Shown here: piece by piece, positions 27,118-34,753 of the stretch
Numbering within the stretch: the first letter of the stretch is position 1
Layout: each line of letters opens with the position of its first letter
Program-made: the position numbers and the translations under genes
Assembly: GCF_004295795.1 (NCBI RefSeq)
Contig: NZ_SEBR01000010.1
Location: 90,720 to 154,719, forward strand
From: Flavobacterium sp.
Lineage (GTDB): Bacteria; Bacteroidota; Bacteroidia; Flavobacteriales; Flavobacteriaceae
Direction of reading: 5' to 3'
DNA length: 64,000 bases
Notes under the pieces: model-generated
What the model saw: the letters and a program-made list of their open reading frames with translations, nothing else
The model's database searches: none
Told to the model about the DNA's origin: nothing

Positions 27118-27194
27118 GTTATAGAACTGCCACCACAGCCGTTCATATGGTGCGCAAATTCTCGAATCAATCTGCGAACAGATTGTCCTATAAC
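27118..27194. other. Three-way-junction-like folded segment upstream of the Gabija pair
   Basis: A closing stem GTTATAGaAC / GTcCTATAAC brackets two inner hairpins: CACCA/TGGTG (27131-27152) and a 7-bp stem CAATCTG/CAGATTG with loop CGAA (27168-27185). It fills most of the gap between the xre stop and the nuclease start. Next to it, 27109-27124 is a near-palindrome TATAATGCGCGTTATA. Structured leader, operator and recombination site are all possible. Confidence 0.5.
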
Positions 27195-27245
27195 AAAATT
27201 TAATCTATGATGCTAGTTTACGAATTGACAAAGCGCCTGGATCAC

Positions 27246-27662
27246 TCACCTCCCCAACAACCTCTCCATCAAAACCAACTTCTCCCGCTCAGCCTCCAAC
27301 AACCGCTCATAAAGCCGCTTATTCTCCTCAAACAACTCCAAAACCTTATCCAAAGGATTAAAATTACAAACAGCACCAGTACCAAATGCCACCTGAGTAT
27401 TTGTAAACTCATTATCCGTAATGGTATTGAAGAAGTTAAAGATTGCTTCCTCGGTAAATGCCTTTATCGCCTCAGCACTAACCCCAAGCGCCTCCGCGAC
27501 ATCCGCCAACCGCTTCTCATCCACCTCAGCACTATTCTCCAAAATAGAAATACTCTGCTGACTCATGCCCAAAGCCTGGGCAAGCGCCTCTTGTTTCATG
27601 CCGCGCAATTCGCGAATACGGGAAATTTTTCGTCCGATGTGGGGTTTTGCAGGAGTTTCCAT
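27246..27662 (-). CDS. XRE-family regulator with C-terminal coiled coil (copy 1)
   Basis: A 138-residue DNA-binding protein. The helix-turn-helix covers about residues 10-65 (KISRIRELRGMKQEALAQALGMSQQSISILE). After a middle segment containing AIFNFFNTITDNEF there is a Leu/Glu-rich coiled coil (VLELFEENKRLYERLLEAEREKL) likely used to oligomerise. Two paralogues occur in the window (45308 and the frameshifted 62313). It lies upstream of the Gabija pair on the same strand and could regulate it. A TATATTTAC box lies just upstream of its start, shared with the 62.7-kb copy. Confidence 0.85.
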   Translation of the reverse strand: METPAKPHIGRKISRIRELRGMKQEALAQALGMSQQSISILENSAEVDEKRLADVAEALGVSAEAIKAFTEEAIFNFFNTITDNEFTNTQVAFGTGAVCNFNPLDKVLELFEENKRLYERLLEAEREKLVLMERLLGR

Positions 27663-27740
27663 AGGTAAATGTTTGTTTTGTAAATATAGGGATTTTAAGG
27701 ATTGACGATTATAATGCGAAAATACCGAACTAGCTATTGT

Positions 27741-28538
27741 TTAATATCTAGTGAGATCTAGATAACCATTTGTATTCCAGTAAATTTTATAGCGCTCGTT
27801 TGGGGTAATCTTGTAGGCTACTGATTTTCTTAGCGTAGTGATTTTAAAGTAAAGTTCCGCAACACTTACAAGATGACTGAATTTATAGCCATTTCTTAAC
27901 TGAATTTCCTCCCAATTTATATTGTCGGTACTAATCAAATATCTTACTTCTTTGTCAGTCGTATTGCTTATAGGATAAGAGTATTTATAGTTGGCGCTTA
28001 AAGATTGGTCTACTAATGCAACAATCTCTAATCTTACATTCAATCCCTGCATAGCGTTGTTGTTTCTAAAACCAAAATATACTTTCCTGCCAATACACTC
28101 TTGACTGGCGAAACAGCAACTTACCCGATTCAACATACTTTTACATAAAGACCAATGTCCATCTCTTTTGTTTAGAAAATTATTAGCATCGACTACATTG
28201 TCAAAGATAAATGCATCGACTGAGTTATTATCGCCATTTTTAATGGCATACTTTGCAAATGAGCTTGTCAGCGAGATATTTGTGGAGCCGATTGTTTGCA
28301 ATAAATCAAACAAAGAATTCGATAAAGCGTTTGAACCCTTTGGAGTAACCGAAATCCGATAAATATAGCCTTTGGTTTTTTCAGGTAAAGTTATTTCCGC
28401 GGTATTTCTTGTGTGGCCATTTATTGCAGAAACAGAATTTACCGTGAGAGTTTCATCAGTTACTTGGATAAGTTCTTGCGAAAATATTTTACTACAAATT
28501 AGGAATAGGAATACAAGCTGAAAGTAGAAATTTCTCAT
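27741..28538 (-). CDS. Exported protein of unknown function
   Basis: The product has 265 residues from MRNFYFQLVF (28538), which begins a clear signal peptide ending near SKIFSQ. The mature part has several cysteines (CKSMLNRVSCCFASQECIG), suggesting a disulfide-rich loop, and looks beta-rich. The track's longer start adds 17 residues before the signal. It lies just upstream of the XRE gene on the same strand. No family is recognised. Confidence 0.7.
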   Translation of the reverse strand: MRNFYFQLVFLFLICSKIFSQELIQVTDETLTVNSVSAINGHTRNTAEITLPEKTKGYIYRISVTPKGSNALSNSLFDLLQTIGSTNISLTSSFAKYAIKNGDNNSVDAFIFDNVVDANNFLNKRDGHWSLCKSMLNRVSCCFASQECIGRKVYFGFRNNNAMQGLNVRLEIVALVDQSLSANYKYSYPISNTTDKEVRYLISTDNINWEEIQLRNGYKFSHLVSVAELYFKITTLRKSVAYKITPNERYKIYWNTNGYLDLTRY

Positions 28539-28754
28539 ATGCTGGTGTAGGGTTTTCTTACTTTGTGGATGAATAAAAGTTTCGACCATAGTCCGAAATA
28601 TATTTCATGAGTTGGCCAAATACCAGAATCTTACCTGAAGCCGTTTTTGACTTTGGGATAGGAGCACGCTGACTACTTATGTTTCTCTCAATTAGCCAAC
28701 GCAAAGCGCACATAAATACAAAATCTCGGACACGGTATGATTTTAGAATAGAAA

Positions 28755-29036
28755 TTATTTATTCCATTGCTTTTTGACAAATTCTAGCAGTTTATCGCGC
28801 ATCACAATGTCACTTGCTTCTTTAAGCCTGATGATTTTCTCGACTTTCTGAAAGCTCGACTTTTGTGTAAGATCGTGCTTCTTCATAAATTCCTTAATGA
28901 AGTGTACCACCTCATATTGTTCTCTTTTATTGACTCTCTCCCTGTCTCTTGCGGCCGTGTAATTCGGATCGTCGCCCGGGGTCGTCGTGTTTTCATAATC
29001 TTGATTGACAAGATCAGATTCATCGAAATCTACCAT
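28755..29036 (-). CDS. Small hypothetical protein
   Basis: A 93-residue acidic and basic-patched protein with no signal peptide. The first third (MVDFDESDLVNQDYENTTTPGDDP) looks disordered; the remainder (EQYEVVHFIKEFMKKHDLTQKSSFQKVEKIIRLKE) is predicted helical. No family is recognised. The 28539-28754 gap before it holds no gene I can support. Confidence 0.55.
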   Translation of the reverse strand: MVDFDESDLVNQDYENTTTPGDDPNYTAARDRERVNKREQYEVVHFIKEFMKKHDLTQKSSFQKVEKIIRLKEASDIVMRDKLLEFVKKQWNK

Positions 29037-29240
29037 AGTTCAAATTTTATTTTTCCAATATTAACCCAATAATTACTAGTAGCGTTACGGAAATCCGTAA
29101 CTGGTAGTTCGTAATGAATTATTTAAGATAATTTCCAAACAAGGTTCGAGGACAACAAAAGTGAATTAATCCGAATGACTATTGTAAAGTCTCAGTTCTG
29201 GCTTGTTGCCTAGTCACAAAATCAGGATTTTCAAAAATGG

Positions 29241-29267
29241 TGTCGAACTTTTTGGGTGCAGTTCAAA
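29241..29267. mobile_element. Remnant terminal repeat of an IS3-family element
   Basis: TTTTTGGGTGCAGTTCA (29251-29267) is, read in reverse, the same end as the IS at 63886. The preceding TGTCGAAC matches with one difference. Almost none of the element remains, so it is a scar. It lies in the 458-bp gap 29037-29494, which otherwise holds no supported gene; TGTGTGA and TCACACA motifs flank the scar. Confidence 0.7.
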
Positions 29268-29494
29268 AATGTGTGAAAAGCATAAAATCCTAAAACTCAC
29301 ACAAAGTCTACCAAGAAAGTTCGGAGAGCAAAAAGCCAATAAAAGCAAGTGCGAAAAATGTCCGCATGAAAGCAACGGCTTATAAGAATTCGACGACTTA
29401 GGAAATCGAAAAATGGCGGGTTTCAAAGAAAGACTTCCGGTCTCGAAAAAGCCGCTGAGCGAAAGGAATTAGGAAAGAATTTCTGACGCAGCCT

Positions 29495-29680
29495 TTACTC
29501 CACGACGGCCAAAAAGAAATACACCAATGAAAGCGCAAATGAAACCAAGCCCAGAATCAGACAAGATGTATTTAAATCGGGGCCCGAAACTGAAAAAGCG
29601 AGTCCAGACAAAACAAAGCCCGATGCAAATGTGATCGCTGATATTTTTAAGTATTTATTCTTTCTGCTGTTTGGCTTCAT
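29495..29680 (-). CDS. Small two-helix membrane protein
   Basis: A 61-residue protein with a basic start (MKPNSRKNKYLK) and two hydrophobic segments (ISAITFASGFVLSGLAFSV and LILGLVSFALSLVYFFLAVV). The positive-inside pattern fits both ends in the cytoplasm. The composition is protein-like, but no family is recognised. Confidence 0.55.
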   Translation of the reverse strand: MKPNSRKNKYLKISAITFASGFVLSGLAFSVSGPDLNTSCLILGLVSFALSLVYFFLAVVE

Positions 29681-29815
29681 TTTTTCCTAACTGTGTTCAA
29701 GTGCCATGAATTGTTTTTGACCATGTCCATTGGAATAAGTCTTGTCCGTAACAACGGTTGCCGTAATCAGCGGGCTGTTGGTGTGACTCAATTAAGGTCA
29801 ACAAGAATCAAAACG

Positions 29816-30334
29816 CTAAAGCATCGATTTCCCAACAAGTTCCTCATAAATGCCATTGGCCGATTTTTTCAGGAATGTGGACGGACCAAACTGCCCTCTT
29901 ACTCGAAACTCTCCTTTCCAGACTTCCTTTTTAGTGCTCGTATCGATGCCGACGATCTCGTATTCGAAGTCCTGCAACGCTCCGTCAGTGAACATCATAT
30001 TTGTCGGGCGTAAAATCAGCAACAGATCTTTGGCGTCTTCCTTGATTTTGGCATTTATCGTCTCCTGGATTTGCGAATCCTGATTCAATTTCAGGCCTTC
30101 TTTTTCATTTTCGAAAGTGATTATCTCGACTTTCTTTTGGTTTGAGGCGAAAATTTTGTCGAGCTCTTCCTTAAGGTTATTGATGTAATTTTTGGTCTCG
30201 AACTTGCGATAGGGCATAACGAAGATCACGTTTGTGTAGGACTTTTTCTTGTTGGTGTAATCTACGATGGAATCTTTTTGGACGCCGCAGCTTATCAAAC
30301 TCAGCAGGAAAAGGATCGGTGTAATTTTTTTCAT
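29816..30334 (-). CDS. Predicted lipoprotein, unknown function
   Basis: The product has 172 residues from MKKITPILFLL (30334), whose signal ends LLSLISC, giving a lipidated Cys. The mature protein has alternating beta and helical stretches (NVIFVMPYRKFETKNYINNLKEEL, KDLLLILRPTNMMF) and looks like a small alpha/beta domain. Regions such as YEIVGIDTSTKKEVWKGEF recall envelope proteins annotated only as DUFs. The track start 13 residues upstream is unlikely. Confidence 0.75.
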   Translation of the reverse strand: MKKITPILFLLSLISCGVQKDSIVDYTNKKKSYTNVIFVMPYRKFETKNYINNLKEELDKIFASNQKKVEIITFENEKEGLKLNQDSQIQETINAKIKEDAKDLLLILRPTNMMFTDGALQDFEYEIVGIDTSTKKEVWKGEFRVRGQFGPSTFLKKSANGIYEELVGKSML

Positions 30335-30500
30335 GTTCGGTATTGGTTGGTTGGTTGGAATGCTTTTTGGCATCGGTAATCAGATCATTGCTGCAAAATC
30401 CTTTGATCGATGAAATTGCCTGTCGCGGACGAATTTATGTAAAAAGGCGATGTCTTCGTACACGAAAGTTGAGTAGTCGCACCCTGCAATCTATTCAGTA

Positions 30501-31079
30501 TCACTCCCGAAATTTGAATTTTCCAAACACGGCATCTTTCCTGACTTTCAAATCCGCATTGTCATCAGGATTTTTTGCGTCGGATGCCAAACACAACTGC
30601 ATCAGGTTTTTGGTTGCGCCGAAAGTTATGCCTTTTGCAAGGACATCTTCAGAACTGCGATACTTGTCGAAATAAGGCACGATTATCTCTATTATTTTCT
30701 TACTCAGATAGTCGGCAAACAGCTCGAATTCTTGTGTGATCTGGTAGTAATTTTTGAGCTTGGGCGCTAAATCCTCGATGCGCGAACCCGAAATAGGCTC
30801 GTAGTTTTTGACGAGAATATCGGTGTCGTAAATGGAAATCACGGCAAATTCCGTTTTCATGCTGTTGGAAGAACCGCTCCACGAGCCTCGCGAATCCAAG
30901 TGGATCAGGTGGATGACATCATTCGATTTTCGGATCAGTTTCCGTCCGAATTTCTGGAATCCGAAAGGCGCAAGGTTTGCAGCGATGACATTCTCGATTG
31001 TTTTTTTGGCTTTTGCCAGTTCGGCTTTTTCGATAGGCTTGTAGTATTTAAGATCTTCCCAATTCATTTCTTTGGACAT
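30501..31079 (-). CDS. DUF4304-like protein
   Basis: A cytoplasmic protein of 192 residues. The segment LAPFGFQKFGRKLIRKSNDVIHLIHLDSRGSWSGSSN resembles the core of DUF4304 proteins, in which a long N-terminal helix is followed by a beta sheet. The function of that family is unknown. No signal or membrane segment is visible. Start at MSKEMNW (31079), with a second ATG four codons on. Confidence 0.6.
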   Translation of the reverse strand: MSKEMNWEDLKYYKPIEKAELAKAKKTIENVIAANLAPFGFQKFGRKLIRKSNDVIHLIHLDSRGSWSGSSNSMKTEFAVISIYDTDILVKNYEPISGSRIEDLAPKLKNYYQITQEFELFADYLSKKIIEIIVPYFDKYRSSEDVLAKGITFGATKNLMQLCLASDAKNPDDNADLKVRKDAVFGKFKFRE

Positions 31080-31178
31080 TTTGATGTAGGCGGCTAACCT
31101 TGTGGGCGACTCTATTGAAATTTCAAGGTTGTAACCAACGATAAACCACTGATTTTTTTTGCTAAAATTACAAAAGAA

Positions 31179-32225
31179 CTACGTTTTCTTATTTCGACTT
31201 TCTGTTTTCAGCATGAATTTGTTCAGCGCTTCGAAGAAATTATTCGAATCGTCCCACATAGGAAAATGGCTTCCGTTGGGACAAATGAATATATCCACGT
31301 TTGCATTCTTGCTCATTCGTTCCCGCATTTTCACATAATAGGGAGGCGGAATAAAATCGTACTTTCCGCCAATGAATAAAGTCGGGATTTTTATTTCGAT
31401 CAAGTAGGCGTTGAAATCTGTTGCACTGATGCTGTCGGTAAAACCGAGCTCAGACATCAGCCTTCCGGTAGAATGTTCTTTTGACAGCGAAAGTGCTTTC
31501 GGCATCGGATCAGCGACCCGAGCGTAGTGTTTTTTCAGCATGATCGGCCAAGCTTTTTTTCGTATCTGAAAACCCAAAGCTTCAGGACTGCTGAAATCAG
31601 TGAATTTTCCTGTGAATCCGAATCTCAGCGAATCGGCATACTTCGCAAATTCAGGAATGTCGTCCAAAATATCGGCGTAAAGTTGCGTTTGATACTTCTC
31701 CAAGATATCGTCCTTCTCATTGATGTTGTTGCAAAGAACCAATCCTTTCAAATGAGTTGGATATTTCGCAGCGTAGGCTTGCGCAAGTTGGTTGCCCCAG
31801 GAATGTCCCAAAATGTAGAACTTGTCCAAATGAAGAGACTGGCGCACTTCTTCGATGTCGTTTACAAAGTTTTCGACAGTATAAAGTGTGCTGTCTTTCG
31901 GGATGTCGGAGAAATAAGTGCCAAGTTGGGAATAAAAGTAAACCGTGTACTTTTTTCCCAGATTTGCGGGGAAGTTTTCAAAGTATTCCGGAGATGTTCC
32001 CGGACCGCCATGCAAAAGAAGCAGTTTTATTTTACCTGTCCCTGATTTTTTCGTCCAGACCTTGTATTTTTTATCGCGAACCAAAATGATTTTTACGCCA
32101 TCGGCTTTCCTGGATTCGACAAAAATCGAATCTCTTTGCCTTGATTGCAGAATATCCGTTTCTTGAGCGAATCCATTTTCGGACAAAAGGAATAAGAGCA
32201 CCCATAAAATGCGAAACTTTCTCAT
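31179..32225 (-). CDS. Secreted alpha/beta hydrolase, proline iminopeptidase-like
   Basis: The product has 348 residues with a cleavable signal (LWVLLFLLSENGFAQ). The HGGPG oxyanion motif and the nucleophile elbow GHSWGNQLA are typical of the proline iminopeptidase branch (S33). An Asp in GGKYDFIPPPYY and a His in NGSHFPMWDD complete a triad. The usual DQRGxGxS motif is replaced by YSQLGTYFSD, so the substrate may differ from N-terminal proline peptides. It is exported, probably to the periplasm. Confidence 0.85.
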   Translation of the reverse strand: MRKFRILWVLLFLLSENGFAQETDILQSRQRDSIFVESRKADGVKIILVRDKKYKVWTKKSGTGKIKLLLLHGGPGTSPEYFENFPANLGKKYTVYFYSQLGTYFSDIPKDSTLYTVENFVNDIEEVRQSLHLDKFYILGHSWGNQLAQAYAAKYPTHLKGLVLCNNINEKDDILEKYQTQLYADILDDIPEFAKYADSLRFGFTGKFTDFSSPEALGFQIRKKAWPIMLKKHYARVADPMPKALSLSKEHSTGRLMSELGFTDSISATDFNAYLIEIKIPTLFIGGKYDFIPPPYYVKMRERMSKNANVDIFICPNGSHFPMWDDSNNFFEALNKFMLKTESRNKKT

Positions 32226-32296
32226 CGTGTTCGAGTTCTTGTGTTTGATGCAAGTTAGGCCTAAAATTAGTTTGGTTGATGGAGTCGCAGCTTTTC

Positions 32297-32617
32297 CTAC
32301 TTCTTTTTTCCAACAATTTCGGCTTGTATCCTTTCGATTTTTTTGATGTCACTTGGCCAAAGCAGCAGCGAACGAACTCCCAATTTATGCAGCGTTTTGG
32401 GCTCGACATTGTTTTTTAAAGCCCATCGGATCCATTTCGAAATCATAAACGACCAGTAAATCCAAGCAACCAAAGCTCCGAGCATGATGCAAGACGACGC
32501 GTTCAAATTGGTGAATGAGACGAGCGCGAAAAAGGAAGACAAAAGGATGATCATTACCGGAATATTGATCCAAAAGTAGCCTTTCCAAATGATTTGATAT
32601 GACGATATTTTGTTCAT
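32297..32617 (-). CDS. Small membrane protein
   Basis: A 106-residue protein with two hydrophobic segments (YFWINIPVMIILLSSFFALVSF and SSCIMLGALVAWIYWSFMI) and a basic cytoplasmic tail (WPSDIKKIERIQAEIVGKKK). No named family is recognised. It lies between the hydrolase and a run of exported proteins on the same strand. Confidence 0.65.
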   Translation of the reverse strand: MNKISSYQIIWKGYFWINIPVMIILLSSFFALVSFTNLNASSCIMLGALVAWIYWSFMISKWIRWALKNNVEPKTLHKLGVRSLLLWPSDIKKIERIQAEIVGKKK

Positions 32618-32633
32618 GATTTTGTGTCTCAGA

Positions 32634-33278
32634 TTACTTTCTCACCAAAGCGCCGTTGCGATAATAATACTTGCGCTTTCCGACCCTTAGGTAATTTTTC
32701 TCGAATTTGGCAACCCTTTCGCTCGCGGGAACGCCGTCACTGGTGACAAACATGCTACTTCGGGTCGTAAGTTCCAACATTATCAATTTATCGAAATCAA
32801 AAATAACGTAGCCTTCGTAAGATCGGTAATTTAACGGGATGGCACACGTTGGACAGCAATAAGTATTCTTGAGGAATTTCAGGATCAGTTCTTTGTTTCC
32901 AGATTTGTCCAAACCGATGTGTTGTCTATCCAATATCTGAAGATACCCTGAACACTGATTTCGGGGATCACCGATTTCCTCTAAGGTGCGTCGGTTGTTT
33001 TGGGATAGTTCCGAAAGCTTGTAAACATCATATCCGTTGGAAGTCGCGATTGCAATCGAAACCGAAAAATTGTCGCTCACCAAAAAACTGTATGGGTTTG
33101 CTATTGTGTCAATTACTTTGAAATCCTTCAGTTGTTCCTTCGTTATTTCAAATTTGGAATTTTCGACGCTGGAGAATTTCAGCTCTTTCGTGTCCGGGAG
33201 TGGAAATGGATACAATTTATTCTGTCCGAAACAACAGCAAAAACTAAAAATCAGGAGTATGGAAAACGTCGATTTCAT
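32634..33278 (-). CDS. Exported protein, tandem paralogue A
   Basis: The product has 214 residues from MKSTFSILLIF (33278), with a signal ending near CCCFGQ. The mature protein holds a CPTC pair (YCCPTCAIPLNYRS) followed by YEGYVIFDFDKLIMLEL, and ends in a basic YYYRNGALVRK. The same layout appears in the neighbouring gene, so they are paralogues from a tandem duplication. The CxxC may bind metal or form a disulfide. No named family is recognised. Confidence 0.7.
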   Translation of the reverse strand: MKSTFSILLIFSFCCCFGQNKLYPFPLPDTKELKFSSVENSKFEITKEQLKDFKVIDTIANPYSFLVSDNFSVSIAIATSNGYDVYKLSELSQNNRRTLEEIGDPRNQCSGYLQILDRQHIGLDKSGNKELILKFLKNTYCCPTCAIPLNYRSYEGYVIFDFDKLIMLELTTRSSMFVTSDGVPASERVAKFEKNYLRVGKRKYYYRNGALVRK

Positions 33279-33302
33279 AAGACAAATCTGTGACTTCAAA
33301 AT

Positions 33303-34043
33303 TTATTTCAAAACTAACCTATTGTGATTATAGCGATAGTTCCGCCCTTTAATTTTAACGTAGTTGTTCCCAAATTCAATTTTGAAATTTTCAGCGTTTT
33401 CAAGATAGTCCAATTGTTGCGCTAAACTTGTCGCATCAAAATTTATCAGCTTTAAAACCTGGAGTTTATCAAAGTCGAATAGCAGATAGCCGTTTGTTGT
33501 GTGCGCTTGCGATTGGTTGCAATTTGGACAGCCGATCGTTTGATACGAAAATTTCAGCACCAATTCTGCACTTTTGAAATTGTCGAGCTTTATTCTTTCT
33601 AGCGCCTTTATCTTGAGTTTAGGTGCCGACATTATGTCCAGATGACGCAGTTTGCCTGGATTTAAGGTATCCGAAACGCGATTTCCGACAGCTTGATGGT
33701 CAGAAAACAACTCATAAACTTTGAACGTTTCACTGTCTTTAACCGCAATCGAAATTGTCCCGATGCTGTTGTCGAAATCCTGAATCAGATAAACTTCCGG
33801 GTTTGTTATGGCGACTGCGATTGGCGCTGTTTTTTTGTCCGAATAAACGTCAAGTTTATTGATTGTGTCAATCAGTTTATAGTTTCCGATGTCGGATGCT
33901 TTTATTGACTTCATTGATTTTTCGACACTCCGGAAAAGAAATTCCTCGTTGCCATTTGTGGAAGTCGATTCGCTGATAGTCTGACAATACAAACTATTGA
34001 AAGCAACAAAGAATGCCAGTAAAAACGGAATTTTTTTCGTCAT
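33303..34043 (-). CDS. Exported protein, tandem paralogue B
   Basis: The product has 246 residues with a signal peptide (FLLAFFVAFNSLYCQ). It shares with the next gene the CPNC pair (TIGCPNCNQSQAHT), the NGYLLFDFDKLQVLKL stretch and the end NYRYNHNRLVLK. About 25 bp separates it from paralogue A, on the same strand, so they are probably one operon. Function unknown. Its start overlaps the small 34040 ORF by 4 bp. Confidence 0.7.
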   Translation of the reverse strand: MTKKIPFLLAFFVAFNSLYCQTISESTSTNGNEEFLFRSVEKSMKSIKASDIGNYKLIDTINKLDVYSDKKTAPIAVAITNPEVYLIQDFDNSIGTISIAVKDSETFKVYELFSDHQAVGNRVSDTLNPGKLRHLDIMSAPKLKIKALERIKLDNFKSAELVLKFSYQTIGCPNCNQSQAHTTNGYLLFDFDKLQVLKLINFDATSLAQQLDYLENAENFKIEFGNNYVKIKGRNYRYNHNRLVLK

Positions 34044-34258
34044 GACACAAAGCGGCTGGTTTTAGCATTATTATATTCACCAAACTCGAAGTACACATAT
34101 TTGTTTTTACTTTGGCTAAAAGCACCAATAGACAAAATCAAGAGCAGAACGCTAACAACCTTTCTTGCAGAAACTCGCTTTTTCCATATGGATTTTAGAT
34201 TGAATGCATTTAATCTTGCTGTGTCGCCGTTGCTGATTTTTAGTTTCCTCATTTTCAT
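34040..34258 (-). CDS. Short membrane/exported ORF, possibly a truncated relative of its neighbour
   Basis: The product has 72 residues: a basic start, one hydrophobic segment (VVSVLLLILSIGAFSQ), then SKNKYVYFEFGEYNNAK. The second half resembles the start of the mature protein at 34298 (SHRYIKFSFDVQNK), so it may be a cut-down copy. It overlaps the start of paralogue B by 4 bp, which suggests translational coupling and a real gene. Confidence 0.45.
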   Translation of the reverse strand: MKMRKLKISNGDTARLNAFNLKSIWKKRVSARKVVSVLLLILSIGAFSQSKNKYVYFEFGEYNNAKTSRFVS

Positions 34259-34297
34259 TATGTCTGTTGGAATAAATCGGTTTAACGCTGAGTAAAC

Positions 34298-34753
34298 CTA
34301 TTCCTGAGTATTCGATGTATATAACAGGGATTTTACTTGAAAGATGTAATACAAAGAATCACTTTTTTGCTCAATCAAATAATATTCATATTTAGAAGTT
34401 TCCAAAAATCTCGAGGTTAACCTTGAATCGGCAAACTCTTCAAAATTCAACAGCATGTTTGACCCGAGTAGTCTGTCCTTTGTTGCCTCGTCGACAATTT
34501 TTGGTAGTTCACATATTGCTTTAAGTGACTGTGAATAGGGATACTCAATGTAATAGGAATACTCTTTTTTATTCGCATCAAAAGTTTTGCTAATCGTGGT
34601 AATTGTTCTAAAACCTTTATTCTGAACATCAAAACTAAATTTTATATACCGATGGCTTTTTTGTCCAACTGCCGTCAAGAAAAGTAGCAGAATCGAACTA
34701 AAGGCAAGTCTTCGTAATATTTGTAGCATAGTTGGTGTAATTATCGTATTCAA
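34298..34753 (-). CDS. Small exported protein, unknown function
   Basis: The product has 151 residues with a signal (LAFSSILLLFLTAVGQ) and a small mature domain rich in Tyr and Ser. ATGs at residue 1 and at residue 9 (MLQILRR) are both possible; the second gives a standard signal. The longer start overlaps the upstream lipoprotein by 56 bp on the same strand. No family is recognised. Confidence 0.6.
   Translation of the reverse strand: MNTIITPTMLQILRRLAFSSILLLFLTAVGQKSHRYIKFSFDVQNKGFRTITTISKTFDANKKEYSYYIEYPYSQSLKAICELPKIVDEATKDRLLGSNMLLNFEEFADSRLTSRFLETSKYEYYLIEQKSDSLYYIFQVKSLLYTSNTQE

Noticed and set aside
27118-27194. Integron attC site
   Set aside because: The outer arms read GTT...AAC, the reverse order of an attC (AAC...GTT), and GTTATAG does not match GTTRRRY; no integrase is seen.
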